Part shown: positions 1-9,456 of the stretch, piece by piece
How the letters are laid out: the number at the start of each line of letters is the position of its first letter
Numbering within the stretch: position 1 is the stretch's first letter
NCBI GenBank assembly: GCA_963716085.1
Contig: OY970288.1
Span: 5,952,001 to 6,016,000, forward strand
Origin: Persicitalea sp963716085
GTDB taxonomy: Bacteria > Bacteroidota > Bacteroidia > Cytophagales > Spirosomataceae
Length of the DNA: 64,000 nt
Direction: 5' to 3'
Position numbers and translations under genes: made by a program
Notes under the pieces: generated by a model
What the model was told of the DNA's origin: nothing
Databases searched by the model: none
The model's input: the letters and a program-made list of their open reading frames with translations, nothing else

Positions 1-2
1 TG

Positions 3-2177
3 CAAAAACTTTGCAAAACGCCCCGCCGCCGCCCCGATGTCAAGGATGGTAGCACCCGAAAGAAAGTGATGCTGGTGACAGCCACGCCGCTCAACAACAA
101 ACCCGAAGACATTCGCAACCAGCTTTATCTATTTCTGGACGCTAAGCAGTCCCCGCTGGAAGTTGGGAACATACAGCATTTCTTTCGTCCGCTCATCGAT
201 GAGTACGAAAAACTGCGGAAGAAGGAAAAAGACCGGGTCAGGATTAAGGCGGGGGTGAAGAAGATTTACGATCAAATCCGCGACAAAGTACTTGAACCCG
301 TGATTGTGCGGCGTACGCGTACGGATATCCGGGATACACCCCGCTATTGGGAAGATATTCAGGCGCAAGGTCTCAACTTCCCGGAAATTGAAGCGCCCCG
401 CCAGATTCTGTACCAGCTTGATCCTGCCTTGAACGAGCTGTATGATCGTACCTTTCAACTTATCAGCTTTCCCAAGGTAGGCATTACCTATACTTATTAC
501 CAGCCCTGGCGGTACCTACCGAAGGAGATACGGGATCCGGTCTATAATCAGAGGAGTGAAATATTTTCGGTGCAGTTGGCCGTGATTATGCGGACGCGCC
601 TAGTGAAGCGCATCGACAGCAGTTTCCACGCCTTCCTGCAGTCACTTCGTCGCTACCAAGCAAAAAATCAACTCATGCTGGATATGCTCGATAAGGGGCG
701 GGTTTTTCTGGTAGCCAAAAGTACAATCGACATCAGCGAATTTATGGCACAAGACACCGATGAGGAGGTGCTTGAATTGTTAGCCAACTACGAAAACCCC
801 GACCTCATTACTACCTATTTAGCGGAGGACTTCGACCCGGAGTTCCGGCGACTAATTGAACAGGATCAGGTCTTCCTAGATCAACTGGTGGCCGAGTGGC
901 AGGCTTTCGAGCATATTGATCCTAAGCTCGATGAGTTTGCCTACCGCCTTGATACCGAACTGTTGAAGCCCGACATCAACCCTAACCACAAACTCGTGGT
1001 GTTTTCCGAGTCGAAAGAGACGATTCGTTACTTGCACGAGAATATGGTTGGTAAGTATCGTATTCTGGAAGTGGACGGCGACAACCTCTCGGACCGGGAA
1101 GAGGTAGTAGCGGCTAATTTCGACGCCAATCTGGAACTCAGCAAGCAGCGCAATGACTATGACATCGTACTCACTACCGAAGTGTTAGCCGAAGGTGTGA
1201 ACCTGCACCGGGCCAACGTGATCGTCAACTATGACATTCCCTGGAATGCCACGCGGCTTATGCAGCGCATTGGCCGCGTCAATCGGGTGGGGACACAGAG
1301 CGAAACCATCTTTATCTATAATTTCTTTCCAACCGCTCAGGCTGACCGCGATATTGAACTCAACAAGAAGGCATTCATGAAGCTGCAGGCCTTTCACACG
1401 GCCCTGGGCGAGGATAGTCAAATCTATTCCTCCGACGAAGAGTTTGGTACCTGGGGATTGTTTAGCAAAGTACCCCAGGAAGATAAGGACGAGCGGCTCA
1501 TGCTGCTCAACTGGCTGCGGGAGTTCAAGGAAATGAATGAGGAAGACTACGCCCGAATCAAACGCATGCCCGCTCGCTCGCGGGTGGGTCGCAAATCAAC
1601 GGTGAAGAAAGACAGTACCCTCACTTACATCCGCAACAAGCACCGCCACGGATTTTACTTTGTCAAACCCGATGGTAGTTTCGAAGAACTCACTTTTGTG
1701 GAAGCAGCCCGTGAGTTCAAGGCGTCCACGGTCGAAAAGGGCGTGCCACTGCACACCCGGCACTATGAGCAGGTAGCGCTGGCCTTGGGACAGTTTCGGG
1801 AAGAGGAGTACGTTACCCTCCACACCGACAAGACTTCCGTAAAATTCGGCCCCAATGAGCAAAGGGCTTTAGGGTACATCAAGACGATGCGACAAACCGA
1901 ATTCGCCACATCGGAAAACCAAACCCTGTTTGACGACGCGCTGGAAGCCATTGCCCGGGGCCGCTTCCAGAAACTACCCCGCGAGCTGAACGCGCTGCTC
2001 AAAACTGCCCAAAAAGAAAAATGGCGCACCATCGAGCGGTACAACCATCTGGTAGAAGTACTAGCCAAGTACCCCTTGCAGGAGAGCAACGCCAGTACGG
2101 AGGATAGCGCACAGCCCACGGAGCCACTGCCCTTCCTCAAACCCCAGATTATCATTTCCGAATCCTTTTCAGGTTAA
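3..2177 (+). CDS. SNF2/superfamily 2 helicase, C-terminal part (truncated by window start)
   Basis: The reading frame is open to the first base of the window, so the N-terminal ATPase half lies outside. What is visible begins just before a TATP helicase motif III (about nt 78-89) and continues to a helicase C-terminal core around nt 1160-1320, with TTEVLAEGVNL (motif V) and RLMQRIGRVNRVG (motif VI). A long variable tail follows, ending in an unremarkable acidic stretch. It sits 20 bp upstream of an Eco57I-like methylase in the same direction. Helicase-methylase pairs of this kind occur in restriction and DISARM-like defence loci, so translocation or DNA unwinding for a restriction complex is the likely role. 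The family call is firm; the system type is inference because the upstream genes are not visible. Confidence 0.85.
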   Translation, partial: QKLCKTPRRRPDVKDGSTRKKVMLVTATPLNNKPEDIRNQLYLFLDAKQSPLEVGNIQHFFRPLIDEYEKLRKKEKDRVRIKAGVKKIYDQIRDKVLEPVIVRRTRTDIRDTPRYWEDIQAQGLNFPEIEAPRQILYQLDPALNELYDRTFQLISFPKVGITYTYYQPWRYLPKEIRDPVYNQRSEIFSVQLAVIMRTRLVKRIDSSFHAFLQSLRRYQAKNQLMLDMLDKGRVFLVAKSTIDISEFMAQDTDEEVLELLANYENPDLITTYLAEDFDPEFRRLIEQDQVFLDQLVAEWQAFEHIDPKLDEFAYRLDTELLKPDINPNHKLVVFSESKETIRYLHENMVGKYRILEVDGDNLSDREEVVAANFDANLELSKQRNDYDIVLTTEVLAEGVNLHRANVIVNYDIPWNATRLMQRIGRVNRVGTQSETIFIYNFFPTAQADRDIELNKKAFMKLQAFHTALGEDSQIYSSDEEFGTWGLFSKVPQEDKDERLMLLNWLREFKEMNEEDYARIKRMPARSRVGRKSTVKKDSTLTYIRNKHRHGFYFVKPDGSFEELTFVEAAREFKASTVEKGVPLHTRHYEQVALALGQFREEEYVTLHTDKTSVKFGPNEQRALGYIKTMRQTEFATSENQTLFDDALEAIARGRFQKLPRELNALLKTAQKEKWRTIERYNHLVEVLAKYPLQESNASTEDSAQPTEPLPFLKPQIIISESFSG

Positions 2178-2197
2178 AGTACCTTCTCTACCCTCGC

Positions 2198-5100
2198 ATG
2201 ACCACCCAGCAACTCCGCGACACCTTCCGGCAGAACTACCAACTCTCCAACTGGAAGCGTCTGCTCCATACCACCTTCCCCAATCGCGACTTCCTCTCTC
2301 GCCCAATCCAAAAGGCGTTGCTGACGCAGGACCAGCAGGATATTGCCGAAGAAATATCCCAGTTTGGAGAAGTGAAACTGGCCGATGGCTCCTTGATTGG
2401 TTTCTACACCGTGCAATTGAAAGCAGGCGGCGGCTCGATAGCCAAAAATCGCGTAGGGCTGCGTAACCTGATCGACAAGGATGTCATTCCGGGGGTTCTG
2501 GACGGCATCGTGGCGGTGTACTACGCTGCCGATGCGCCCGAGTGGCGGATGTCTTTCATTTCTAAGCAAGCCTACTGGGACGATGAGGGTAAACTACTGA
2601 AAGAGGAAACCCAGCCCCGCCGCTATACCTACGTCTTCGGACCCGATGAGTCCTGCGAAACGGCCATCGAACGCTTTGACATTCTAATGCAGTACGCTGA
2701 AGGGCTGGAAATCAAGCACCTGCTTCAAGCGTTTTCGGTCGAGAAAATATCCGGCGAGTTTTTTAAACAGTACCATCACCATTACAAATCCCTAACCGAG
2801 TACCTTGAACAATCAGAGTACCGGGCGCAATTTGAGGCTTACTTTGCGGAAGAGACTGATCCTGACGAGCAGACCAAACAAACCGATCGCGCCATCAGCC
2901 ATTTTGTCAAGAAACTCATGGGACGACTGGTGTTTCTGTACTTTTTGCAGAAAAAAGGGTGGATGGGTGCCACCGATGAAAATTGGCGCGACGGACGGCG
3001 GGCCTTCGTAAACGATCTGTTTAGGGATTGCTCCGAACCCGACGATTTTTACCAAAATACGCTTACCCAACTCTTTTTTGCCACCCTCAACAATCCCAAC
3101 CGCCCGAACTACCATTTCCTGATCGACGGTCGGACGCCCTTCGCCGACGGGCGAGTCACGAAAGTACCTTTCCTCAATGGTGGTTTGTTTGAGCGCGACG
3201 CGCAGGAACCCACGGCGGTCAATTTCCGAACTACCGATTTTCGCGCACTACTGGATTTCCTGGGTAGCTACAATTTCACGATCGACGAAAACCTGCCCGC
3301 CGACCAGGAGGTAGGCGTGGACCCCGAGATGCTGGGGTTGATTTTTGAAAACCTCCTCGAAGACAATAAGGACAAGGGTACTTTTTACACGCCTAAGGAA
3401 GTGGTGCACTACATGTGTCGCGAAAGCCTGAGCCTGTACCTGCGGCGCAAGCTACAACCTACGCTTAACCCGGTAGAATGGCGCGCCCTCGATCTGTTTG
3501 TCAAGGGCGAGCGCAATACCATTCCCAGTGTAGTGACCAGCCACGCCGATGCCATCTACGACGCCCTCGACGTGGTGCGCATCTGCGATCCGGCCATTGG
3601 CTCGGGTGCCTTCCCGATGGGGCTGGTGCTTGAACTCTTCGACCTCAAGCGCAAGCTATCAGGCCTGCGCTCGCGCCCTCGCGACTTTAATTTTCACGCT
3701 GAGAAACTCCGCATCATTCGTGAAAATATCTACGGCGTGGACATCGATAAGGGCGCGGTGGACATCGCTCGGCTGCGGTTTTGGCTGTCGCTGATCGTGG
3801 ACGAGGAAATGCCGAGCCCGCTGCCCAACCTCGACTACAAGATTATGCAGGGCGACTCGCTGACGGAAAGCTTCGAGGGTACTCCACTCGATAACGTACT
3901 GTCTCAGCAAAAAAGCGTTACTATCGTCGAAGGAGGCCAGACCGATCTCTTTGGGCAGAGCAAGGGTTCCCAGACCCGCATCGACCTTTCGGATCGAGAG
4001 AGGAATGATCTCAAAAAGCTCGTGAACACCTACTTCGATCCCACACTTATCGATAAAAAGCGTGTCAGGCAACGGATCGACAAGATTATTCACGATAATC
4101 TTGAATACAATATCGAACTGGAGCATAAGCAGATCAGCCGATTTATTGGCGAAAAAGAACAAGAACTAAGCATGATTCCTGCCGACAGTGACAATGACTC
4201 GGCGGCAAAGAGACGAAAACAGGCTCAGGCCCGAGAGCGTTTGCAAAAAGGGCTGGAAGCATGGCAGTTTTTAGAAAAGAAACTCTTGGCCAAACGCGAA
4301 AGACTGCTGGCGCTGGAAGAAAAAGCCGACGAGAAGCCCTATTTCCTCTGGCACCTGTTCTTCAACGAAATCCTGACGGGCGAGGCCGACGCAGGCTTCG
4401 ACATTGTAATCGGCAATCCGCCCTACGGCGTGAAGGTATCTCCTGAGCTAACGAAGCACTACGACCTTAAAAGCCGCGACTCCTACGGTACTTTTATGAG
4501 CATGGCGTTGCGCAAGCTGGTGCGGCCCGGCGGGGTACTTTGCTATATCGTGTCCGATACCTGGCTTACCATCAAGAGCCATTTGCCACTCCGCCAAATG
4601 GTACTTTCGCAACGACTGCACAAGGTAGTTCGACTGCATCCTGACTGCTTCAAGGCTGTGGTCAATCCCTGCATCTTTACCCTCACGCGGTCGCCACTTC
4701 CCCTACCCAAAGGAAGCAGACCAAAACCAGCGGAACTGATCGCCGCCGACCTCACCAATATTTCTACCCGTAAGGACATTCCCCGGTTTCGCGAGTTGCT
4801 TTTCAACCTCGAAACCTTCGTGGGAGAAGCCACGCCCGACTACGCCGTGTACGCTTACCCACAAAGCCTGATCGCCACCAACAGCCTGCGACCCATCTTT
4901 GTGGCGAGTCCGAAGCTGTTTGCGCTGATGAATGAGAATAATAAAGGCCTAACCGAATGTCAGAGAAAGGAGGTAGAAAGTTATACTCGAACGTTAAATG
5001 AAACTGCGATTTCATTGACCAAGTTTGGTAATATTGGAGATTCGCCACATGGTATATCCACTGGAAATAACAAAAACTATGTACGAGTTTTCCAAGACAA

Positions 5101-6409
5101 TGCAAGTGGTAGCCTAGGGAAATTAGAAAAATGGATGATTCTTCCGCAAGAAGAACTAGATAGAATCTCAGAGGAAGAAAAAACAAAGGGTTTAGATAAA
5201 AACTGGGAAAAGCTTACCGAATGCTTCGTGCCCTTTGAAAAAGGAGGTGCATCTGATTCGGCAGAAGGTTGGTTGCCTAACTATTATGCGCCGACTATCT
5301 TCTATATCAATTGGGCGAAGGGTGCAATTGAAAGTATGAGGAAGAATCCAGGATCAGCATGGAAAAATGAGAGATATTTCTTTAAAAAAGGTCTGACATT
5401 TTCGATTACGGGGATTTATGCCCCTACTTTCAGATTAAATAGTGGAGGAGTGTTTGAAGCAAAAGGTTCGGGTATTTTCTGCGATTTTTACAGCGATGAC
5501 TTTCTGTTGGGAGTATTCGCTTCAAAACTGGCTCGATATATTTTCAAAAACTATATAAAGCATACAGTAGACACGAGCGGAGATGACATTGCAAAATTCA
5601 TCTTCCCCTTACTGGAAGCTGATGACCCCATTTTGAGGAAGATTGAAAACCTGGTTTCCCAAATCATCACCAAACAAAAGCAAAATCCCCGCTACGACTA
5701 CCAATCCAACGAGCAGCGCGAAATCGACCGCCTGGTGTACGAGCTCTACGGGTTAAACGAGGGCGATATCCAGGAAGTGGAACGATGGTTTGCCCGGCGC
5801 TACCCCAAACTCCGCGATTACGCCTACACCACCAGCGATGTTTCGGATCGCTACGTGCAGGCAAGTGAACTGAGCGTAGAAGTAGCCACGCTACACCAGC
5901 AGATCGAGCGCGGCGAAACCAAGCACGTGGAGTTCAAAAGTACCCTGCTCTACGATATCAAAAAAGATAGCGAATCTTACCCTGTCCGGCATAGCGTACT
6001 GAAAACCCTGGCCGCCTTTGCCAACACCGAAGGGGGAAATCTTCTCATTGGCGTCACGGACGATGGAGAAATTTTTAGCTTGCAGAAAGACTACGAACTA
6101 CTGGGCGTATCGGCTACTGACAGCCCCGCCACCCGGCAGGATCAGTTTCGGCAGCGGCTGGATGCCCTGATGCAAACGGGCCTGGGGAACGCTTTCGCCG
6201 CGCTGGTGGATGCAGCCTTTGTGGAACTGGCGGGGCGCGAAATCTGCGTCGTGTCGGTACGTCCTTCCTCGCAAAAGGTGTACCTCGACTACCCCGAGCG
6301 CCGCCAGAGGGGTCAGGATCAAAAGGAGTTCTACATTCGGCGTTTGTCGGGTAGCGTCACCCTCACCGAGTTCGAGGAGGACCGTTACTGGGTAAATAAG
6401 CCTCAATAA
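2198..6409 (+). CDS. Eco57I-like adenine-specific methylase with C-terminal AlbA_2 domain
   Basis: This is a 1403-residue N6-adenine DNA methyltransferase of the Eco57I/type IIG kind. The SAM-binding motif DPAIGSGAF is near residue 462 and the catalytic NPPY near residue 738. A target-recognition region follows (about residues 905-1150), and then a Schlafen-type AlbA_2 domain from about residue 1240 (HVEFKSTLL, then AAFANTEGGNLLIGVTDDG). A QLK near residue 70 could belong to an N-terminal PD-(D/E)XK nuclease, but I cannot confirm this. It starts 20 bp after the helicase gene and is probably co-transcribed with it. The target-recognition segment is clearly more AT-rich than the rest, suggesting a swapped module. 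A combined restriction-modification role is likely; whether this polypeptide itself cuts DNA is unknown. Confidence 0.88.
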   Translation: MTTQQLRDTFRQNYQLSNWKRLLHTTFPNRDFLSRPIQKALLTQDQQDIAEEISQFGEVKLADGSLIGFYTVQLKAGGGSIAKNRVGLRNLIDKDVIPGVLDGIVAVYYAADAPEWRMSFISKQAYWDDEGKLLKEETQPRRYTYVFGPDESCETAIERFDILMQYAEGLEIKHLLQAFSVEKISGEFFKQYHHHYKSLTEYLEQSEYRAQFEAYFAEETDPDEQTKQTDRAISHFVKKLMGRLVFLYFLQKKGWMGATDENWRDGRRAFVNDLFRDCSEPDDFYQNTLTQLFFATLNNPNRPNYHFLIDGRTPFADGRVTKVPFLNGGLFERDAQEPTAVNFRTTDFRALLDFLGSYNFTIDENLPADQEVGVDPEMLGLIFENLLEDNKDKGTFYTPKEVVHYMCRESLSLYLRRKLQPTLNPVEWRALDLFVKGERNTIPSVVTSHADAIYDALDVVRICDPAIGSGAFPMGLVLELFDLKRKLSGLRSRPRDFNFHAEKLRIIRENIYGVDIDKGAVDIARLRFWLSLIVDEEMPSPLPNLDYKIMQGDSLTESFEGTPLDNVLSQQKSVTIVEGGQTDLFGQSKGSQTRIDLSDRERNDLKKLVNTYFDPTLIDKKRVRQRIDKIIHDNLEYNIELEHKQISRFIGEKEQELSMIPADSDNDSAAKRRKQAQARERLQKGLEAWQFLEKKLLAKRERLLALEEKADEKPYFLWHLFFNEILTGEADAGFDIVIGNPPYGVKVSPELTKHYDLKSRDSYGTFMSMALRKLVRPGGVLCYIVSDTWLTIKSHLPLRQMVLSQRLHKVVRLHPDCFKAVVNPCIFTLTRSPLPLPKGSRPKPAELIAADLTNISTRKDIPRFRELLFNLETFVGEATPDYAVYAYPQSLIATNSLRPIFVASPKLFALMNENNKGLTECQRKEVESYTRTLNETAISLTKFGNIGDSPHGISTGNNKNYVRVFQDNASGSLGKLEKWMILPQEELDRISEEEKTKGLDKNWEKLTECFVPFEKGGASDSAEGWLPNYYAPTIFYINWAKGAIESMRKNPGSAWKNERYFFKKGLTFSITGIYAPTFRLNSGGVFEAKGSGIFCDFYSDDFLLGVFASKLARYIFKNYIKHTVDTSGDDIAKFIFPLLEADDPILRKIENLVSQIITKQKQNPRYDYQSNEQREIDRLVYELYGLNEGDIQEVERWFARRYPKLRDYAYTTSDVSDRYVQASELSVEVATLHQQIERGETKHVEFKSTLLYDIKKDSESYPVRHSVLKTLAAFANTEGGNLLIGVTDDGEIFSLQKDYELLGVSATDSPATRQDQFRQRLDALMQTGLGNAFAALVDAAFVELAGREICVVSVRPSSQKVYLDYPERRQRGQDQKEFYIRRLSGSVTLTEFEEDRYWVNKPQ

Positions 6410-6427
6410 CTTAACGTTAAATCACTT

Positions 6428-7880
6428 ATGAAAAACCGTACGATAAGAATCACCGTCCTCATCGCACTATTTGCCACAGCCGGGTTGCTTCCCGCCTGGA
6501 AAAGTCTCCCGCCCCCCTCCGCTGACCAAAAGCCCAACATCCTCCTCATTTTCGTCGACGACCTCGGTTGGGCCGACCTCAGTAGCTACGGAAGCGAATA
6601 CTACGAAACGCCCAACATCGACGCCCTGGCGGCCAGCGGTGTGAGGTTCACCGATGCTTATGCGGCGGCGGCGATTTGTTCGCCTTCGCGCTCGGCGCTG
6701 ATGAGCGGCAAGTACCCCGCCCGCACGGGCATTACCGACTGGATACGGGCGAGCTTCCAGAATGCCGAGGCGCAATACGACGGCAAGAACAAGAAAGAAC
6801 ACGAGCGCGATTTGACCCAAAGGCTAATCGTGCCGCCCATCCCCTTCGAACTACCCCTCTCGGAAAAAACCACCGCCGAGTACCTGAAAGAAAGAGGGTA
6901 CTTCACGGCCTTCATCGGCAAGTGGCACCTGGGATCCGAAGGCAACTACCCCGACGACCAGGGCTTCGACGTCAACCTCGGCGGCTGCGACTTCGGCCAG
7001 CCGCCTTCCTACTTCGACCCCTACGAAAACGCCCGTACCAAGGGCATTCCCACACTCCCTGCCCGCAAGCCGGGTGAGTACCTGACCGACCGCGAGGGCG
7101 ACGAGGTCATCGGCTTGATTCGAAAAAACAAAGCCGGGCCGTTCTTCATCAACTACGCGCCTTATGCCGTCCACACGCCCTTGGGCGGCAAGCCGGAGAT
7201 TATTGCGAAGTACAAGGCCAAGGCCGCCGCTAAAGGACAGGGCAATCCGGTGTACGCCGCTATGATCGAGAGCCTCGACCAGAATGTGGGTCGTATCATG
7301 GCCGAATTGAAAGCGCAGAATCTACTAGAAGAATACACTGGTCATTTTTACCTCCGACAATGGTGGCTTGGAAGGAAACCCACAAAATCCGATCACGAAC
7401 AACCCGCCTTTCCGCAGCGGCAAGGGCTTTCCTTACGAAGGCGGCATCCGGGTACCATTGATCGTGAGTTGGCCGGGGCAAACCGCGCCGCGCGTGTCAG
7501 GCAGTCCGGCGATTACGATGGATATTTTCAATACCATTCTGGAAACGGCGGGAGCTAAGCCTGACCGCGCCATTCCCAACGATGGCGTGAGTCTGCTGGC
7601 GCACGCACGCACGGGCAAGCCGCTACCCATGCGGGACTTGTTTTGGCATTTTCCGCACTACCGCTACGAGCAGGTGACGCCCTACAACATCGTCCGCAGT
7701 GGTTACTGGAAGCTGATTCATAACTACGAGGACGATTCCGACGAACTCTACAACCTCAAAGACGACATTGACGAAACCCGCAACGTTGCCGCCCGGCTAC
7801 CGAAAAAGCGGCAGGAACTGCGGGGTAAGCTGGACAGTTTTTTGGCGCGAACGGGGGCGAAAGTACCCATGCCGCGTTGA
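6428..7880 (+). pseudogene. Sulfatase, interrupted by a single-base frameshift
   Basis: An exported type I sulfatase of about 484 residues in two frames. The N-terminal part has a signal peptide, the metal-binding IFVDDLGWADL and the formylglycine motif CSPSR (about residue 80). The C-terminal part, read from about nt 7342, carries IFTSDNGG, GGIRVPLIVSWPG and LYNLKDD. A single extra G in the GG at 7340-7341 breaks the frame; removing it restores EYTVIFTSDNGG, a normal sulfatase junction. As written, translation of the first part ends at 7558 with an unrelated tail. This could be a real inactivating mutation or a base-calling error. The enzyme would remove sulfate esters from polysaccharides in the periplasm. 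It starts 18 bp after the methylase gene, though functionally unrelated. Confidence 0.85.
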
Positions 7881-7921
7881 TCTATTGGCCTTCCGCGAGG
7901 CGATTGCCAGCTCCACGTGCC

Positions 7922-8021
7922 AGCCCTGGAAGGGCGTGATCTGTTAGCGCAGGGTGAAGCGCTGCGAATCAAAAGAGCATAGATTCGCTCTAAGCCCTGA
8001 AAGGGCGAAATACTGTCAGCG
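7922..8021. repeat. Two copies of an AGCCCTGRAAGGGCG-type palindromic repeat
   Basis: The spacer after the sulfatase holds two related units about 70 bp apart. One begins AGCCCTGGAAGGGCG at 7922 and the other AGCCCTGAAAGGGCG at 7993. Each is followed by a diverged ATnCTGTnAGCG. The core can fold as GCCCT/AGGGC with a short loop. The second unit runs into the 3' end of the MFS gene. They look like members of a dispersed REP-like family; copy number elsewhere is unknown. Confidence 0.5.
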
Positions 8022-9176
8022 TTGTAGCACCGTCACCTTTACCTTCTCCCGAAAAGTCAAAAACAAGTACAAACTCAGCCCTACCACCGCCACCTCGAAA
8101 GCCAGCAGCCCGTTGACCAGCCCAAAGGCATCGGCCAGGTACCCCACGCCAATCGCCGGAATGCCAAAACCCACGTAGCCTGTGAACATATAACCCGCCA
8201 CGGCCCGCGCCCGTTGCGTGCCGCCAAGCTGTGAAATCAACGCTAAACCGCCCTGATAGCTGAACCCATAGGCGGCAGAGCCGATCACGGCCGTACCGGC
8301 CAGGATTACCCAAATATTCGTCAAATAGCTGCCCAAAACCACCAAGCCCATCCCTACGGGCATCAGTCCGAAGCCAATGCGCAGCGAGGTAGCGGGCGGA
8401 AAATTCTTTCGCACCCAGGGCTGAAGAAAAGCCCCCGTCCAGTTGACCAATACCAGACAAAATCCAGCGTAAGCGGTGTACCCAAAAGTCGCCAACTGGC
8501 TCGGTAGCACGGCAATGACAATGCCGCCCGCCGCCCAGCAAATCGCGATGGAAAGATTGATCGGCCAGCAGCCTTCGGGAAAATAGGGGAGGCGAAGTAC
8601 TTTGCCGCCGATCGGCTTCAGATTCGGCAAAGAGAAAGCCGCCAGCAGGCCGAAGGCGGTAAGCGCGATGATAAAATAGTTGGTAATGGGCCGAAGCGTG
8701 AAGAAAAATAGCAACGCGATAGCCGTAACGAAGGCCCCGCCACTGAATCCAAAGGCCGTAGAAAGCGATGCCCCATTGGCCGCCCGAACTGCCGCGTCAG
8801 GGTCGGGATGCAGGTACTCGGCCAGATAGGCGGTACCCGTTCCCATGCTCAATCCCAGCGCGATGCCCTGGAACAAACGGCAAAATCCCAATGTGTACAC
8901 ATTGGGATAAACTGTAATCAGTACGTCGGCGGTGAGGGCGAAAAACAAGCTGAGCAGCAAAATCGGCTTACGCCCGACGACGTCAGACACGCCGCCCAAA
9001 AACACGTAACAGGGGAGCATTCCCAGGATATAAGCCGCCAGCACGAGGGCCGTTTGGCCGTTGCTGTAGCCCGCCGCCGCCGCAAAGGGGCGGAACAGCG
9101 GCATCGACATATTGACCGCCAGCGTGATGAGAAACAGGCAAAAGGGAATGAGAAACTCCGGGCGGGTAGCCTTCAC
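8016..9176 (-). CDS. MFS transporter
   Basis: A 386-residue major facilitator carrier of the inner membrane with about 12 hydrophobic segments. The loop after TM2 carries the MFS signature GGVSDVVGRKPILL (about residues 61-74), and the helix after it has the arginine-rich GFCRLFQGIALG. The start is a GTG at 9176, six bases after the stop of a small lipoprotein gene, so the two are probably one transcript. Substrate cannot be told from the sequence; the arrangement resembles drug or sugar efflux members. No regulator is adjacent. Confidence 0.85.
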   Translation of the reverse strand: MKATRPEFLIPFCLFLITLAVNMSMPLFRPFAAAAGYSNGQTALVLAAYILGMLPCYVFLGGVSDVVGRKPILLLSLFFALTADVLITVYPNVYTLGFCRLFQGIALGLSMGTGTAYLAEYLHPDPDAAVRAANGASLSTAFGFSGGAFVTAIALLFFFTLRPITNYFIIALTAFGLLAAFSLPNLKPIGGKVLRLPYFPEGCWPINLSIAICWAAGGIVIAVLPSQLATFGYTAYAGFCLVLVNWTGAFLQPWVRKNFPPATSLRIGFGLMPVGMGLVVLGSYLTNIWVILAGTAVIGSAAYGFSYQGGLALISQLGGTQRARAVAGYMFTGYVGFGIPAIGVGYLADAFGLVNGLLAFEVAVVGLSLYLFLTFREKVKVTVLQR

Positions 9177-9182
9177 TCAGTA

Positions 9183-9311
9183 TTATACGCGATGCGTAGC
9201 GGGCTGCTCTACGGGTGGTTGGGTCGAGCCGTAAGCAGGGCATTGCTTGCGGGTACAGGAAGTGGCGAAAAGCATTCCTCCAAGGACGGCGAGGGCGAAT
9301 AATTTTTTCAT
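9183..9311 (-). CDS. Very small putative lipoprotein
   Basis: A 42-residue product starting MKKLFALAVLGGML with a lipobox-like FATSC at residues 15-19, so the mature part would be only about 24 residues (CTRKQCPAYG and on), anchored to a membrane through its first cysteine. The gene ends six bases before the GTG of the MFS gene, which supports a shared transcript. It has no recognisable domain. Similar tiny lipoproteins are common and easily missed in Bacteroidota. Confidence rests on the clear signal sequence and the tight spacing. Confidence 0.6.
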   Translation of the reverse strand: MKKLFALAVLGGMLFATSCTRKQCPAYGSTQPPVEQPATHRV

Positions 9312-9314
9312 TGT

Positions 9315-9446
9315 TGGGTATTAGGTTGTTAGCTATTAGGTTCTTAGGTTTCCTTATCAGACCGAAATCTTGTTTACTTATACAAAAATTTTGCCAGAAT
9401 CAACTTATCGTTACGAAAGTCCAACGTCCGAAGTCCAGAATCTAAT
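9315..9446. repeat. Intergenic spacer with short-period (7-8 bp) tandem units
   Basis: The spacer between the small lipoprotein gene and arginine decarboxylase has a degenerate TTAGGTT-type series (about 9318-9352). At its far end is a degenerate heptamer series of the AAGTCCA/ACGTCCG type (about 9415-9440). The two ends are only weakly related as inverted copies. It resembles the clearer inverted-arm elements elsewhere in the window. Confidence 0.4.
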
Positions 9447-9456
9447 ATCCTGAGAA

